Below are positions 37,430 to 47,638 of a stretch of DNA of 64,000 nucleotides, piece by piece. This stretch comes from Scleromitrula shiraiana. Taxonomy: Eukaryota > Ascomycota > Leotiomycetes > Helotiales > Sclerotiniaceae. Below the pieces are notes generated by a model, which saw only the letters and a program-made list of their open reading frames with translations, searched no databases and was not told the origin of the DNA. The DNA lies in contig JABELC010000004.1 of the NCBI GenBank assembly GCA_028455995.1, positions 3,532,501 to 3,596,500 on the forward strand. The letters run 5' to 3'. Positions within the stretch are counted from its first letter, which is position 1; each line of letters begins with the position of its first letter. The translations under genes and the position numbers were made by a program.

Positions 37430-38000
37430 AAGCCGATATTTTATTCACAATCGAAATTCTATATAAATTTCTAATTAACCCGATAATTGTTTATATATTG
37501 ATTTATAATAAAATTTATTAATATATATCCAAAACAATTAATTATATTATAATCTATAATAAAATAACTAATAAATATATCAAAAATTACAGCGACTTAA
37601 ACTATACTAATAATATTACAATTAAAAAAAGCATCTTTAAATATATCTACTTCATATATAGAAACATCATCTCAATACAATCCAAAAAACAAATTATTAT
37701 CACACTTTCCTTAACCAAATCAAAATATTATAATCTAACCAAAATATCAATAAAAATTTTATAAATACAACAATTCCTAATCAAAATTGAATATAATAAT
37801 AATAATGCTATATATATTATACTCTACAATAATAATTAAAAAAGCCTAGCACTTATAAAAAATCTAGAAATCCATCAATATATAAAATATATAATTATAA
37901 AATACCACTTTATTTAAAAATAGGTTATACAAAAGCATATCAATCTATAATTCGTCTTAATTGAAAAAATAATAACAAATAATTTAACAAAACTATTAAT
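37430..38000 (+). pseudogene. Element D RNase H, decayed
   Basis: The plus frame reads NKYIKNYSDLNYTNNITIKK followed by SIFKYIYF, IISIQSKKQIIITLSLTKSK, then NLEIHQYIKYIIIKYHFI. This is the copia RNase H pattern (GYxDADxA...RRSTSGYxF...ISWxSKxQxxxALSTxEAEY...HxRTKHIDIRYHFIR). It ends with LTKLLI before the right LTR. Confidence 0.75.
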
Positions 38001-38144
38001 ACTAATTAAATATCAACATTTTATCAAAATACTTCACATAAAAATACTTAAAATACAGAATACAATAGAATAATTACACACATATAGCATAAAACAAAAA
38101 ATAATCAAAATAATATAAATAATTAGCATATCGATAAAAAAGTA

Positions 38145-38313
38145 TATTAGAATAATTACTAGATAAAGATCATTCCACATTGGGACTAATATAATTATAT
38201 AATCAATGATTAATATATATCTCCCCTTATGAGATCAAGACTTTAGCTAGTCAGTTAATAATATAATGATATATCAACCCAATAATGCTCTTCTTCATAT
38301 CTGACCTTTTATA
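38145..38313 (+). repeat. Right LTR of element D
   Basis: It begins TATTAGAATAATTACTAG (G-to-A version of the left copy) and ends CTTTTATA, followed by TSD ATATA. Confidence 0.9.
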
Positions 38314-38748
38314 ATATATAAATATAATATTATTTTCTTTATAAAACTGAATTAATATTGTATTATTTTGAGTCAATATTATATTATATAATTCTATAAT
38401 ATAAAAAAGTAAAACTTTTTTGTTCCAAAGCTTTTAGGTCAAAGTTTTTATTTAATAAGTAAAAACATAATGTTTATTAATAAGTTTATAATATTAGGAT
38501 TTAATTTAGCAAATTTATATTGATATTGCATTATATTATTATTATAATATATTATTTTTGATAAAGAGTTTAAAATATTGGTTTTTGGCTTTATAAATAT
38601 ATTTAATTATTTTAATAATATAATTCAACTAAATTAAAGCATTTTTAATAATAGATCGAAGAAAGATTTTAGGAGAAGTTAGGTTATTTAAAGCAAACGA
38701 GTGGGTTGATATCGTTAGAAATATTAAAAAAAAATAGAAATTATGTAA

Positions 38749-39360
38749 TGTAATAAAGAGTAAACAAATTGTGGTTTTACTTCGGTTAAGTCGTACGATT
38801 TATGGTACAGTGGTTTGTGTTGTATATTCTTGTTATTGATCTATCTATGGTACAGATTGTCAAGTCGTATATATGTACGACTGTGGTCACGTGCTTGTCA
38901 CGTGCTACCTTGTGATCTATATCCCAACACAAATTTTATTTAATAAAGAGTCTAGTTTATAAATAAAGTGATTAAATTTTAAAATATAAAAAAAATAATA
39001 AAATATAGTTTAAAAAGTTATAATAAAGTTCATTTATAATATCGATTTTATAATTAATATATATATATAATATAAATTTATATATTCTAAACGATTATAA
39101 AAATTATTTTTTTATTTATTTATTTGAAATAATGTTTTACTATATAATATTATCTTTATTTTTATATTATTTGATTAAATTACCATTTTTATTCAATGAA
39201 TATTGATTTTATTTTGTCTCTGTTAAGCTTATTTAATAAGGATCAATTTTATCTTTTTCAATATTATTACAGTTTGGGATACTAAGGTATGGTCCGGAAT
39301 ATTAGAGTAATATCCGGTTAGGCCCGGAATATCAAGGTGTTATCCGGTCACCCTGTGATA
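38749..39360 (-). repeat. Right (5') LTR of element A, interrupted by a solo LTR
   Basis: It begins TGTAATAAAGAGTAAACAAA, the fully mutated form of the left copy's GC-rich start. It is interrupted at 38765-38934 by the solo LTR and TSD and resumes at TTTATTTAATAAAGAGTC. The last ~90 bp keep normal composition (TATCCGGTCACCCTGTGATA). TSD TTTAG follows. Confidence 0.85.
38770..38929 (-). repeat. Solo LTR of the element C family
   Basis: It is 160 bp, with a perfect 5-bp duplication CAAAT on both sides (38765-38769 and 38930-38934) and no internal region. It is the best preserved of the three copies: GTCACGTGCTTGTCACGTG survives, while 25297 and 31757 have A/T there. It formed by LTR-LTR recombination after insertion into A's right LTR. 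Confidence 0.9.
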
Positions 39361-39365
39361 TTTAG

Positions 39366-39876
39366 TTAATATATTAAAATTAACTCTATATTCTTTTTAT
39401 TATTAATATATTCAAATTAATATTATCAATAATAGTATATATTAAAAAATAATATAAATATATTTTTAAATTTCATAATTTTTATAAAAAAAAATCATTT
39501 TTATTCAAAATAATAAAATTATTGATTTTCTAAATTAACTAAAAACAATCGATTATATAAAAATGATTATAGCTTTATAATTTAAGATTATACTTATATA
39601 GATCAACTTGATAAAAGATTAAATAAACTTTTAATTAATAAAAATCTATTAAAAAATTGAATATTAATAATAATTTTATAATTTAAAATCGATAACAAAA
39701 TCATTTTAAATATAATTTTAAATTTATCAATAAATTTATCAATAAATTTTGTTTAAAGTTTATTTAAAATTAATTCTTAAATTTAAATTTGATTAATTTA
39801 TATTATATAAAATTTAAGTTTTAATTAATTACAAATTTAATATATTGGTATTTAAACTTTTAATATACTCAAACAC
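39366..39876. other. AT-rich DNA right of element A
   Basis: Old flanking DNA of element A. Nothing can be read in it; no LTR or coding match found. Confidence 0.4.
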
Positions 39877-39878
39877 TA

Positions 39879-40825
39879 CTCGGTTAAATTAAAATTGAAG
39901 CACGCGTCAATTGTCGAAAACCCTCAAAATCGACGATTTTATACAAAACACCTCTTGCGCCGATGTAAATAAATCGATCATTTATTTATAGAATTATTTA
40001 AGATATTAAATATAGATTATTTTTATATCAAAATATTTATTATTAAAATTTAAAGATTAAATGATGATTTAAAAATTTGTAATATTTAATTAAATATAAA
40101 GTAAAAATCATATAAAAATACTATAATTTTAAGTTAATTTAAATTAAGCTAATTATTATATTAAGAAATAAAAAGATATATATGAATATATATAATATAT
40201 TAAAATTTGATCTAATGTTTTTAAAAAGTTGAAGTTATAAGAGTATTTTTAACTCTTTAAAATCTTTAAAAATCTTAATAATTCACTCAAATCAACATTA
40301 TACTAAATAATATCTTAATATAGTAATTATAAGGATATAAATTATCATATATAAAAATTTGAAGTGATTTTAATGATTTTTAAAAATCGAAGTTATAGTA
40401 GTGCTTAGTGCTTGTAAATACTATATATACTCTTTTTAACTTTATTATATTATATTTTTTATATACTTTTAATATATATAATATTGATATCAAATAAAAG
40501 TTTGTTTTTTATATATTCATATATATTTTTATTATTTTCTAATATAATAATTTACTTGATTTAAATTAATTTAAAATTATAGTATTTTTATATGATTTTT
40601 ACTTTATATTTCATTAAATATTATAAATTGTAAAATCATTATTTAATCTTTATATACTAATCGCGAATACTTCAATATAAAAATAATTTTTATTTAAAAT
40701 TTGAAATAATTTTGTAAATAATTGATCGATTTATTTATGTTGACGCAAGAGGTGATTTGTATAAAATCATCGATTTTGAGGGTTTTTCGGTAATTTGCGC
40801 GTGCTTCAATTTTAATTTAACCGAG
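39879..40825. mobile_element. TA-flanked element with ~315-bp terminal inverted arms
   Basis: The left arm (39879-~40194) starts CTCGGTTAAATTAAAATTG. The right arm (~40511-40825) is its reverse complement, ending CAATTTTAATTTAACCGAG. TA precedes and follows (39877-39878, 40826-40827), as expected for Tc1/mariner-type target sites. Outer ~120 bp of the arms keep GC (AAGCACGCG, ACCTCTTGCG). The ~316-bp centre has no readable transposase but contains a degenerate direct repeat (40205-40255 and 40365-40420). It is a non-autonomous foldback or MITE-like element with unusually long arms. Confidence 0.8.
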
Positions 40826-40827
40826 TA

Positions 40828-41262
40828 AAATAGCCGATTTCTTGAAGTTCATTTAAGGAATTTATTGAATTCTATTCAGGCTGGCTCCCTGAATATAGGT
40901 GATACCGTAGGGAATACACGTCAAGATATCGCGAAAAAAAGCAACGAATAGCTTTATCCTATAATAAAACAAAACACTATAATTACTAGTACTAGTAACT
41001 GAATTATAAATTATAAAAACAAATAATTTAAAATTCACTTTCAAAATACTAGTATCTCGAAATAACCATCATAATACTAGTATCTATCTATCTCCAACTT
41101 GAACTTCCAAAGAATAAATAAAGATTGCTTCAAGTTAATAGTACTAATATGTAATTTTTTAAAAATACTCACTTAGTAGGCTACCATCCAATCAATCAAT
41201 CAATCAATCAATCATATATACCACCATAACCCACCACCATAACCCGCCACCATAACCGCACC
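40828..41262. other. Island edge, ACTAGT-rich and (AATC)n
   Basis: Composition returns towards normal. The palindrome ACTAGT occurs repeatedly (40986, 40992, 41050, 41075) and an (AATC)n tract lies at 41189-41212. No coding frame. Confidence 0.5.
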
Positions 41263-41266
41263 AATA

Positions 41267-41457
41267 TACTAAATACTAAATACTAAATACTAAATACTAA
41301 ATACTAAATACTAAATACTAAATATTAAATACTAAATATTAAATATTAAATATTAAATATTAAATATTAAATATTAAATATTAAATATTAAATATTAAAT
41401 ATTAAATATTAAATATTAAATATTAAATATTAAATACTAAATATTAAATACCAAATA
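41267..41457. repeat. Heptanucleotide satellite (TACTAAA/TATTAAA)n
   Basis: About 27 uninterrupted 7-bp units. The first eight are TACTAAA, followed by a mixed zone, then ~16 TATTAAA, and a few C-containing units again at the right end. Variants differ by one C/T transition. Confidence 0.95.
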
Positions 41458-43686
41458 AACTCTTCAAGTTCCGAGTTCGCACACTCAGGCTGACTGGCAT
41501 CTATCCCTCTCCCTCCTAACATACCCCTCTTTCCATGTCTATGTCTATGTCTATGTCATTTCGCCATTTTATTCCCCTGGTTTACTTTCTTCCCTCACTT
41601 ATCTCCCGATTCCATTTTCTCTATATCTCCATCTTCATCCCCATCCCCCTTCATATTTCTATCCCTCCATATCCCTCCCTCCCTCCCTCCCTAATACATC
41701 ACATCACATACTACTATTTCCCCGCCATCTCGCCATCCCTCCATCCCGCCATCTGCTACTAGTACATTTCTCTCCCCATATATACCTATCCATCTATCTC
41801 CCCATCCATCCATCTCCCCATCCATCCATCTCCCCATCCATTCATCCATCTCCCCATCCATCTATCTCCCCATCCATCCAAAATAATTCCAAGAAATAGA
41901 AAGAGAAATAGAAATAAAATAGAAATAGAACAAACAAGTAAACAGACAAACAAACAGGGAAGATAATCGACATCACATATATCAACACAAACACAAACAC
42001 ACAAACACATACACACACAAACACACATCCAGTTAAAACCAAACTCAAAATCAAAATCAACATCAAACTCAAAGTCAAAACCAAAACCTAACAATTTAAA
42101 ACTCAACAATTTAAAACCCAACAATTTAAAACCCAACAATTTCAAAATAAATAATATCAATACAATAAATAATACGATAAATAATACGATAACATATCAT
42201 TCTATCCAATTACCCACCTACCCAATTACCCAATTACCCACCAACCACCAACCACCAACCACCTATTTAAGAAAGGTAGGATAGGGAGATAATTGAAGGA
42301 AATCGAGGTAAGTCACGTAAGGTAGGTTACGCACGGTAAGTTAAGGCACGCAAGGTAAGGTAAGGCAAGGCAAGTATATCTCATTCTATTCATTTATTCA
42401 TCCATCTCCCCATCCATCCATCCATTCATTGAACCATTCATCCATTGAACCCTGTCAATATTTTCCATTTCATTTTGATTTCATTCCATTTTCAATTCAT
42501 TTCATTTCATTTTAATACCCCTTCCCTTTCCCATTCCCCTTCCCCATCCCCATCCCCATCTCAATATTATCTTTCTTCCTAGCCATTTCCTCTTTCCTCT
42601 TTCCTCTTTCCTCCATCTTTCCTCCATCTCCGCATTTCTTTTCTTCGCTTTTCTTTTCTTTTCTTTTCCTCCATCCCCAACTTCTCAACTTCTCAACATT
42701 TATAAATCACCGATGACATCCTCCTTATCCATCCATCCATCCATCCATCCATCCATCCATCCATCCATCGCATTCCCAACCATATAAACAAGCAAAAAGT
42801 CAAACCAACCAACCAATATCAAATAAGAAATAAGAAATAAAAAACGAAAAACAACATGCAAGAAAGGGAAAAAAATAATAAACCAACCCAAAACAAACCA
42901 CACCAAACCAAACCAACCTTCTCAAAGTCAAGTCCAGAGATAAAACGCCCACGCTCAAAAATACAATAGCAATAAAAAAGAAAAGCAAGCCAGAAGCAAA
43001 AGCAGAAGCAAAAGTAGAAGAAGTAGAAGAAGTAGAGCCAAAAAAATACGATCTCTCTCTTCTCTCCTTCCTCCCAAAAAGCAAAATCAATCAATTCTTT
43101 TCATCGTTGAAAAAGCTGATTCAATTCGCTATAGCTAGCTAGCATTGAAGCCACCCGTTCTTTCCTTTCCCTTCCCTTCCTTTCCTTTCCTTCCTTTCCT
43201 TCCTTTTCATTCCCTATCCCCTACCCCTTTCCTCTCGCAAAAAAATGCCAAGCAATATAAAAAAATCCCATTTATTCATTCGTTTGTTCATTCGATCGTT
43301 CGTATTCGTGAGGAAATTGTATGGATGGATGGATGTATGTAAGTAATCACAATTTTTTTTTTTTTGAAAAGAAAAGTAAAACTAATAGAAAAAAACAGTT
43401 GAGAAGATAGATGATCAGGAATCCTATACGTGATGGAATGAATCAATACTCAATTAAGAGATGATCGCATCGAAAGTCGAAGATCAATAACAGGTCATGT
43501 TAAAAAAAACCATGTCAAAGACCTTATCGAAAATAGTATTCGTTAATCGTCTATCTTCATGAGAATATGTACGTCGGGTAGGGTGGTGATTTTGTATTTT
43601 CTGGTATGTATGTATGCATGTATGTATGTATATCTATCGACGTTATGAACAAGAAGAATTGTCGAAGGATTCTCTATTTAATTCAT
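41458..43686. other. Simple-sequence-rich intergenic DNA
   Basis: It lies downstream of the minus-strand GAC1-like gene. It holds TCTATG repeats (41535-41556), many CATC/CCAT tracts (41640-41880), CA-rich (41990-42030), CAATTTAAAAC units (42090-42140), GGTAAGG-like repeats (42296-42376), CTTTCCT units (42590-42620), an (ATCC)n tract, and TTCC (43165-43205). Open frames here are products of repeats on either strand. I see no gene. Confidence 0.7.
42727..42768. repeat. (ATCC)n microsatellite
   Basis: Ten consecutive ATCC units. Similar but shorter CCAT/GATG tracts recur throughout 41.6-64 kb. Confidence 0.95.
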
Positions 43687-46140
43687 TCATCCTCGGATTG
43701 CTGTTGCTGCATGAGCTTCATGGAATGAAAAGCCATCATGCATGTGGTATGGATACATCGGAGACGTACCCGAAACAAATCCCGTCATGGGAGCAGGTGA
43801 AGTAGAACGTGGTGATGTAGAACGAATGACTTGTGGGGATGTTGAAGTTGTAGTTTGACCTTGAGTTGGAACTGATGGTGTACGTATTGGAGATGGTCTT
43901 TTATCCATTGTCATAGTAATTGGAGAATTGCTAGCAGTTGAATTTGGTGAACCAAAATGGTAACCATCATCATTATTCCCATCATATTGACCAGATCTGA
44001 GAGTACCATCTTTCAATTGTGGCGAACTCTTAACTGATCCAAACTAAATAAAATAATATACAATTAGCTAAATTTCCTTCTCTCCCCAGTGGTGCTCATT
44101 GGTACGTACAAAGCAATACTTGTCTAGGAGTTCATTATAAGATTGTGAAGCCAAGACAGGCTTTTCGGTACCAAGAGGTCTCGGAGAATCCGTTCCATTA
44201 GTATTATTATGAGTGGTGATAACAGGAAGAACTTTGGCTGGGGTAGTTTTATTAAATGTTTTGGGAGCGGACATTGAGAGTGGGGAAATTGGATCATCAT
44301 AATCAATGATTTTGCTTGGTCGAGTCTTGATTGATTGTTTGTTTGATGATTTCATGGTAATACCACTCTTATCACCAAGTGCAGTATTAGCAGCATTGAT
44401 AGCGGCAGAAAGGGAAGCACCAAAATCATAGCGATGACCAAAAGCTTGACCATTTGGATTAGGAGCACGTCTACTGAAGTTATCAGAAGATAAGCTAACG
44501 GCAGATTTAACACCCTTTAATCTTCCAGCACCTGATTCACCAAGGTAATCAACTGGTTGCTTCAAGTCTCTCATGTATTTGGAATCGAAATCACTGGAAG
44601 AGAAGTCATCGAAAGTAGCCATCTTCTTGGATGATGCAGCCGGTGGAGATTTCTTGTTACTCCTAGGTAATGAGTTGGCATGTCTTGACGATGTCGATTG
44701 TGTACCTTTCTTTCCTTTTTGTGCCTTTGTCTTCTTTCGGAAATCAATTTGGAAGTTGGTCGAGTTATTGTTGTCCCAGTATTCTTGTCCATTGACAGCA
44801 TACTTCACACAGAAAAACATCGTCTTGGCTTCAAGATTGGCTTGATCAGCAAGCTTAATGTTGAAGTTAAAGCGATCATGTCCATCTGCATGTTTGGGCT
44901 GACGAATGTCATTGTTGTATTCCGCAACAACTTCCGACGTGGTCTTCCAATAATCCAAGGTAAATCTGGCAACAACCAATTTATGGAATGAAAGATTGGC
45001 CACGGCAATACTTCCCACCAAGTTTTTATTATCCGCAGATAAAAAGACTCGTTCAACTCTTACAGGCATTGCCAGCCTTGAAGGTGTTAAAGTAGGAAAG
45101 TTTGAAACGACAATCTCCCATTCGAATGGTGTACCTCTCATGTTTGAATCATCCTCATGACCAAATGGAAATTCATTATCACTCTCGTATGTTGATTCAA
45201 CAGGTGAAGAACCAGCACTAACAGCCAAAGGTCTATCGACTTGAAGGAAATGTCGAACATGTTCTAGATGTGAATCGAAGTGAACAGCTTTGGAGAAAGT
45301 TGGTGTACCAGGCATAGATGAAGGTCTCCTTCTAGCAGACGATGGGCGAAGAGCTGGTCTAACAAGTTCACCCGACTTCTTCCTTAACATCTGCGGTTTC
45401 CTTCTTAACCTTTCCGATTCATCATCAGTCATTTCATCATCAGACCCCGTTGTTGGTGTCGTAGGAACCGATAAGTTATTGTTGTTACTTTTCAGATCCA
45501 AGAATACTGATTCGGTATTCGATCTAGTATGTCCAATCTTGGTTCGAGTTGGTTGGGTTGCTTCGGCAGATTCGGATTCAATTTCCTTTGTATCCTTTTT
45601 AGGTAAAACTGCAATAGCTTTTGTCAACCTCTCCACCTCTGATGACGTCCTATTTGGTGAACTCTCTCTATGTTGTTCGATAACCCTAATGGCAGCTTGT
45701 AACTCCTCCAAGTTTTCCAACTTCCTTCTCCTCAGCAGATTATCCTCTTCGTCAGAATTCTGAGCTGAATCTGGAGGTGACATGACGACGCCAATAGGCA
45801 TTTGAGTATCATCCGTAACAGGAGGTGGGGATTTCCGCAAACTGTTAGAAATGCTCAAGATATTTGCATCATGATTTGCCTTTTCACCATCAGCTGTAGG
45901 AGGTGGAGTTGGGTCTTGTGTTGGGGTTGGTGCAAAGCCATTTGATTTAACCGATGGAGTTCTTCGATGTCTCGTTAAGTAAGATGTTGATCTTGGTAAT
46001 TCTGGCCTTGGTGACTGAGAGTGTGAATGAGAATGAGAATGTGAGTGACCTGATTGATATGATGAACGTCGACTGACAGCAGGAGAATTATCAGTCGAAG
46101 GAGCAGGAGATCGGTGTGAAGGTGGTGTGTAAGGCATCAT
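43687..46140 (-). CDS. GAC1-like PP1 regulatory subunit with CBM21 domain, two exons, 795 aa
   Basis: It targets protein phosphatase 1 to glycogen and so favours glycogen synthase activation; in yeasts GAC1/PIG1-type proteins have this role. Exon 1 is 46140-44110 (677 codons). A 66-bp intron spans 44109-44044 (GTACGT donor, GCTAAT branch site, TTTAG acceptor). Exon 2 is 44043-43687 with TGA. The junction keeps frame (CF-FGSVKSSP). Residues 1-130 are Ser/Pro-rich with a (His-Ser) run at 32-41. The PP1-docking RVxF-type motif is KAVHF at 284-288. The CBM21 carbohydrate-binding domain covers ~345-468 (EWEIV...RVERVFLS...VANLSFHKLVVARFTLDYW...FFCVKYAVNGQEYWDNNNSTNF), including the WDNNNxxNF signature. 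The tail is Ser/Thr-rich and disordered. The start chosen is the first ATG, with two ATGs in tandem; a T-rich tract lies just upstream. Length and domain order are normal for filamentous fungi. No breaks. It sits ~3 kb from the AT-rich island and appears unaffected. Confidence 0.9.
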
Positions 46141-46990
46141 ATGAATTAGATGCCTTTTTGTTTTTTTTTGAAGGTCGGAGGTAATTGAGGGATGTAGTAG
46201 GGTAAAAGAATTAGATTATAAGACTATTCAACTTGAGGTTGGTTTAGAGGAGGAAGTTTGTCGAAAGAAAAGTATTAATTCTTCAATTCCTACTTATCAT
46301 TGATTAATGGAAATGAAGTTTTGAAAACCTAAAGAAGTTTAAACTGTTTATGAGGAAAGTACGAGTTAGCTGCATTCTTATTGTACAGCATCGAAGTGCA
46401 ATGCAGTTGTTATAATGATGTAGTGTAAGTTGTCAAATAAAATGATGAATTATGCTCCGGTTTTATGAGGTGATGTTGAGGTAATAGTGTGGCGAGCGAT
46501 TTCGGTAGTAGTAGTAAAAAAAAGAATTGTATGGAAGGGAGATTTTTCCTTAATGATAATCAAGGACTTTTTTGGATGATGCAGGATGTACATAAGAAAG
46601 AGAGTACAAATGGGAAATATAGGAAGGTATAGGAATAAAAAAGATTGATTCGATATAAAAATGAATATGAATACCACTTACTTTTTTTTTTTGATAGAGA
46701 GGGGTAATCTGGATCTCCCTTCCCTCTTTTTTTTGGTTTCTTTTTTTTTTTTGGAGAACCCGGTTGATTAAATATATCTCCGCTTTTGAAACAATGAATT
46801 ATCCACCGTATTGTATTGATTGTACCGTACCGTACCGTATCGAATCGTATTGTATGGATTGAATAGATAATAGAAGAATAGAGGAATAGAAGAATAGAAG
46901 AATAGATAGATAGATAGATAGAAGAAAAATGTAGATAAGAGAAAGAACAAAGGTGCGTATTCCAGCTACAAATGTTTCTTCAATTTTATC
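46141..46990. promoter_or_regulatory. 5' region of the GAC1-like gene
   Basis: Several homopolymer T tracts (46158-46168, 46681-46691, 46741-46752) and CT-rich stretches lie in the ~600 bp upstream of the start. Fungal promoters often carry such poly(dA:dT) and pyrimidine tracts. A TACCG pentamer repeat lies at 46824-46840 and (GATA)n at 46906-46921. No TATA box or start site can be fixed. Confidence 0.35.
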
Positions 46991-47002
46991 CTTTCTTCTT
47001 TT

Positions 47003-47034
<32 letters not shown>

Positions 47035-47161
47035 AGTTTAAATAAACTTCGATATATCTTATCTTCAAACAAAATAGTAAGAACGACAATATCCCCCCCA
47101 GAAAAGAATCAGAATAGAATTCGAAACTCTTTTTATTATTCCTTTATTGTTGTCGTTGATA

Positions 47162-47184
47162 TTTTGTTGTTGTTGTTGTTGTTG
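47162..47184. repeat. (TTG)n microsatellite
   Basis: About seven TTG units; (CTT)n of similar length precedes at 46996-47034. Confidence 0.9.
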
Positions 47185-47206
47185 AAGTATTGGAAGGAAG
47201 ATAAGG

Positions 47207-47330
47207 TGGAGGAGGTAAGAGGTAGTAGAGGTAGTAAGAGGTAGTAAGAGGTAAGAGATAGTAGAGGTAAGAGGTGGTAGATGTAAGAGGTGATAAAGGT
47301 AAGAGGGGTAGAGGGTAGATGGTAAAAGGT
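47207..47330 (+). repeat. Purine-rich GGTAAGAG/GGTAGTAGA minisatellite
   Basis: Degenerate units of 8-12 bp built on GAGGTAGTAGAGGTAAGAGG repeat over ~120 bp, with all purines plus T on the plus strand. Confidence 0.8.
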
Positions 47331-47404
47331 AAAAAAAAGGTAAAAAAGTTAAGGTAAGATAAGCAGGGTAAGGTCAATCAATATATGAATTATTAGTAGC
47401 TTGG

Positions 47405-47484
47405 CTTGGAGGTTTGGAAATAAAAAATAAAATAAAAATAAAAAAATAAAAATAAAAAAATAAAAATAAAAATAAAAAATAAAA
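47405..47484. repeat. AAATAAAAATA-type tract
   Basis: Repeated AAAAATAAAAAT units over ~80 bp. Confidence 0.85.
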
Positions 47485-47597
47485 GTAGTTCCAAGGATTT
47501 TTTCAAGGTTTTGGGTGATTTTATTTTGGTTGGGGGGTGTTGGGTGTTGGGTGTTGGGAGGTGTTGGCAGTGATAGTTGATTCCCCCGGTAGGTTAG

Positions 47598-47638
47598 TGA
47601 GTATTGAGTAGTGAGTAGTGAGTAGTGAGTAGTGAGTT
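47598..47638. repeat. (GTAGTGA)n, 7-bp units
   Basis: Five GAGTAGT units in tandem, beginning with a GAGTATT variant. Confidence 0.9.

Larger units (their letters stand above)
32865..38313 (+). mobile_element. Element D: full-length Ty1/copia retrotransposon, RIP-mutated
   Basis: It is 5449 bp, with 169-bp LTRs at 32865-33033 and 38145-38313 and TSD ATATA (32860-32864, 38314-38318). The internal order on the plus strand is that of Ty1/copia: gag-like (33080-34500), integrase (35275-36100), reverse transcriptase (36500-37130) and RNase H (37430-38000). Integrase before reverse transcriptase separates it from Ty3/gypsy. Stops interrupt every domain, so it is not autonomous. Confidence 0.9.
13351..39360 (-). 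mobile_element. Element A: Ty3/gypsy LTR retrotransposon, host of nested insertions
   Basis: It is bounded by related LTRs (13351-13817 and 38749-39360) and TSD TTTAG. Subtracting nested elements B, C, D, the solo LTR and their TSDs leaves ~6.4 kb, a normal size. Decayed pol can be read on the minus strand in the expected Ty3/gypsy order. Reverse transcriptase is at 24450-23760, with a YLNNILIY version of the YxDD box. The RNase H/connection tail is at ~15930-15750 and the integrase C-terminal part with FFANYGF at ~14520-14460. The 5' LTR is therefore the right-hand one, and gag should lie in 38748-38314 and 32864-31916, where I recognise nothing. Own segments: 13818-15971, 23288-25296, 31916-32864 and 38314-38748. 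No functional protein is possible. Confidence 0.85.
13030..41100. other. AT-rich RIP-mutated transposon island (~28 kb)
   Basis: Nearly all of this interval has only sparse G and C, no long open frames, and stops in every frame even where reverse transcriptase or integrase can be recognised. Pairs of LTRs differ almost only by C/T and G/A changes. This is the signature of RIP, a premeiotic process of Pezizomycotina that mutates duplicated DNA. Patches near 13351-13420, 15985-16010, 18607-18850, 21705-21870, 38770-38930 and 39270-39360 escaped and keep normal composition. Confidence 0.9.

Noticed and set aside
41267..41457. Telomere-like or CRISPR-like array
   Set aside because: Seven-bp units without spacers and not TTAGGG; eukaryotic simple satellite.
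41786..43094. Overlapping minus-strand frames (124, 96 and 91 codons) rich in Phe, Cys, Val or Trp/Asp
   Set aside because: Produced by CATC/CAAA simple repeats; several frames are open at once and none has codon-like structure.
45290..45763. 157-codon open frame on the plus strand
   Set aside because: It is exactly antisense to the conserved GAC1-like exon; Ser/Leu/Val-rich shadow without domain content.
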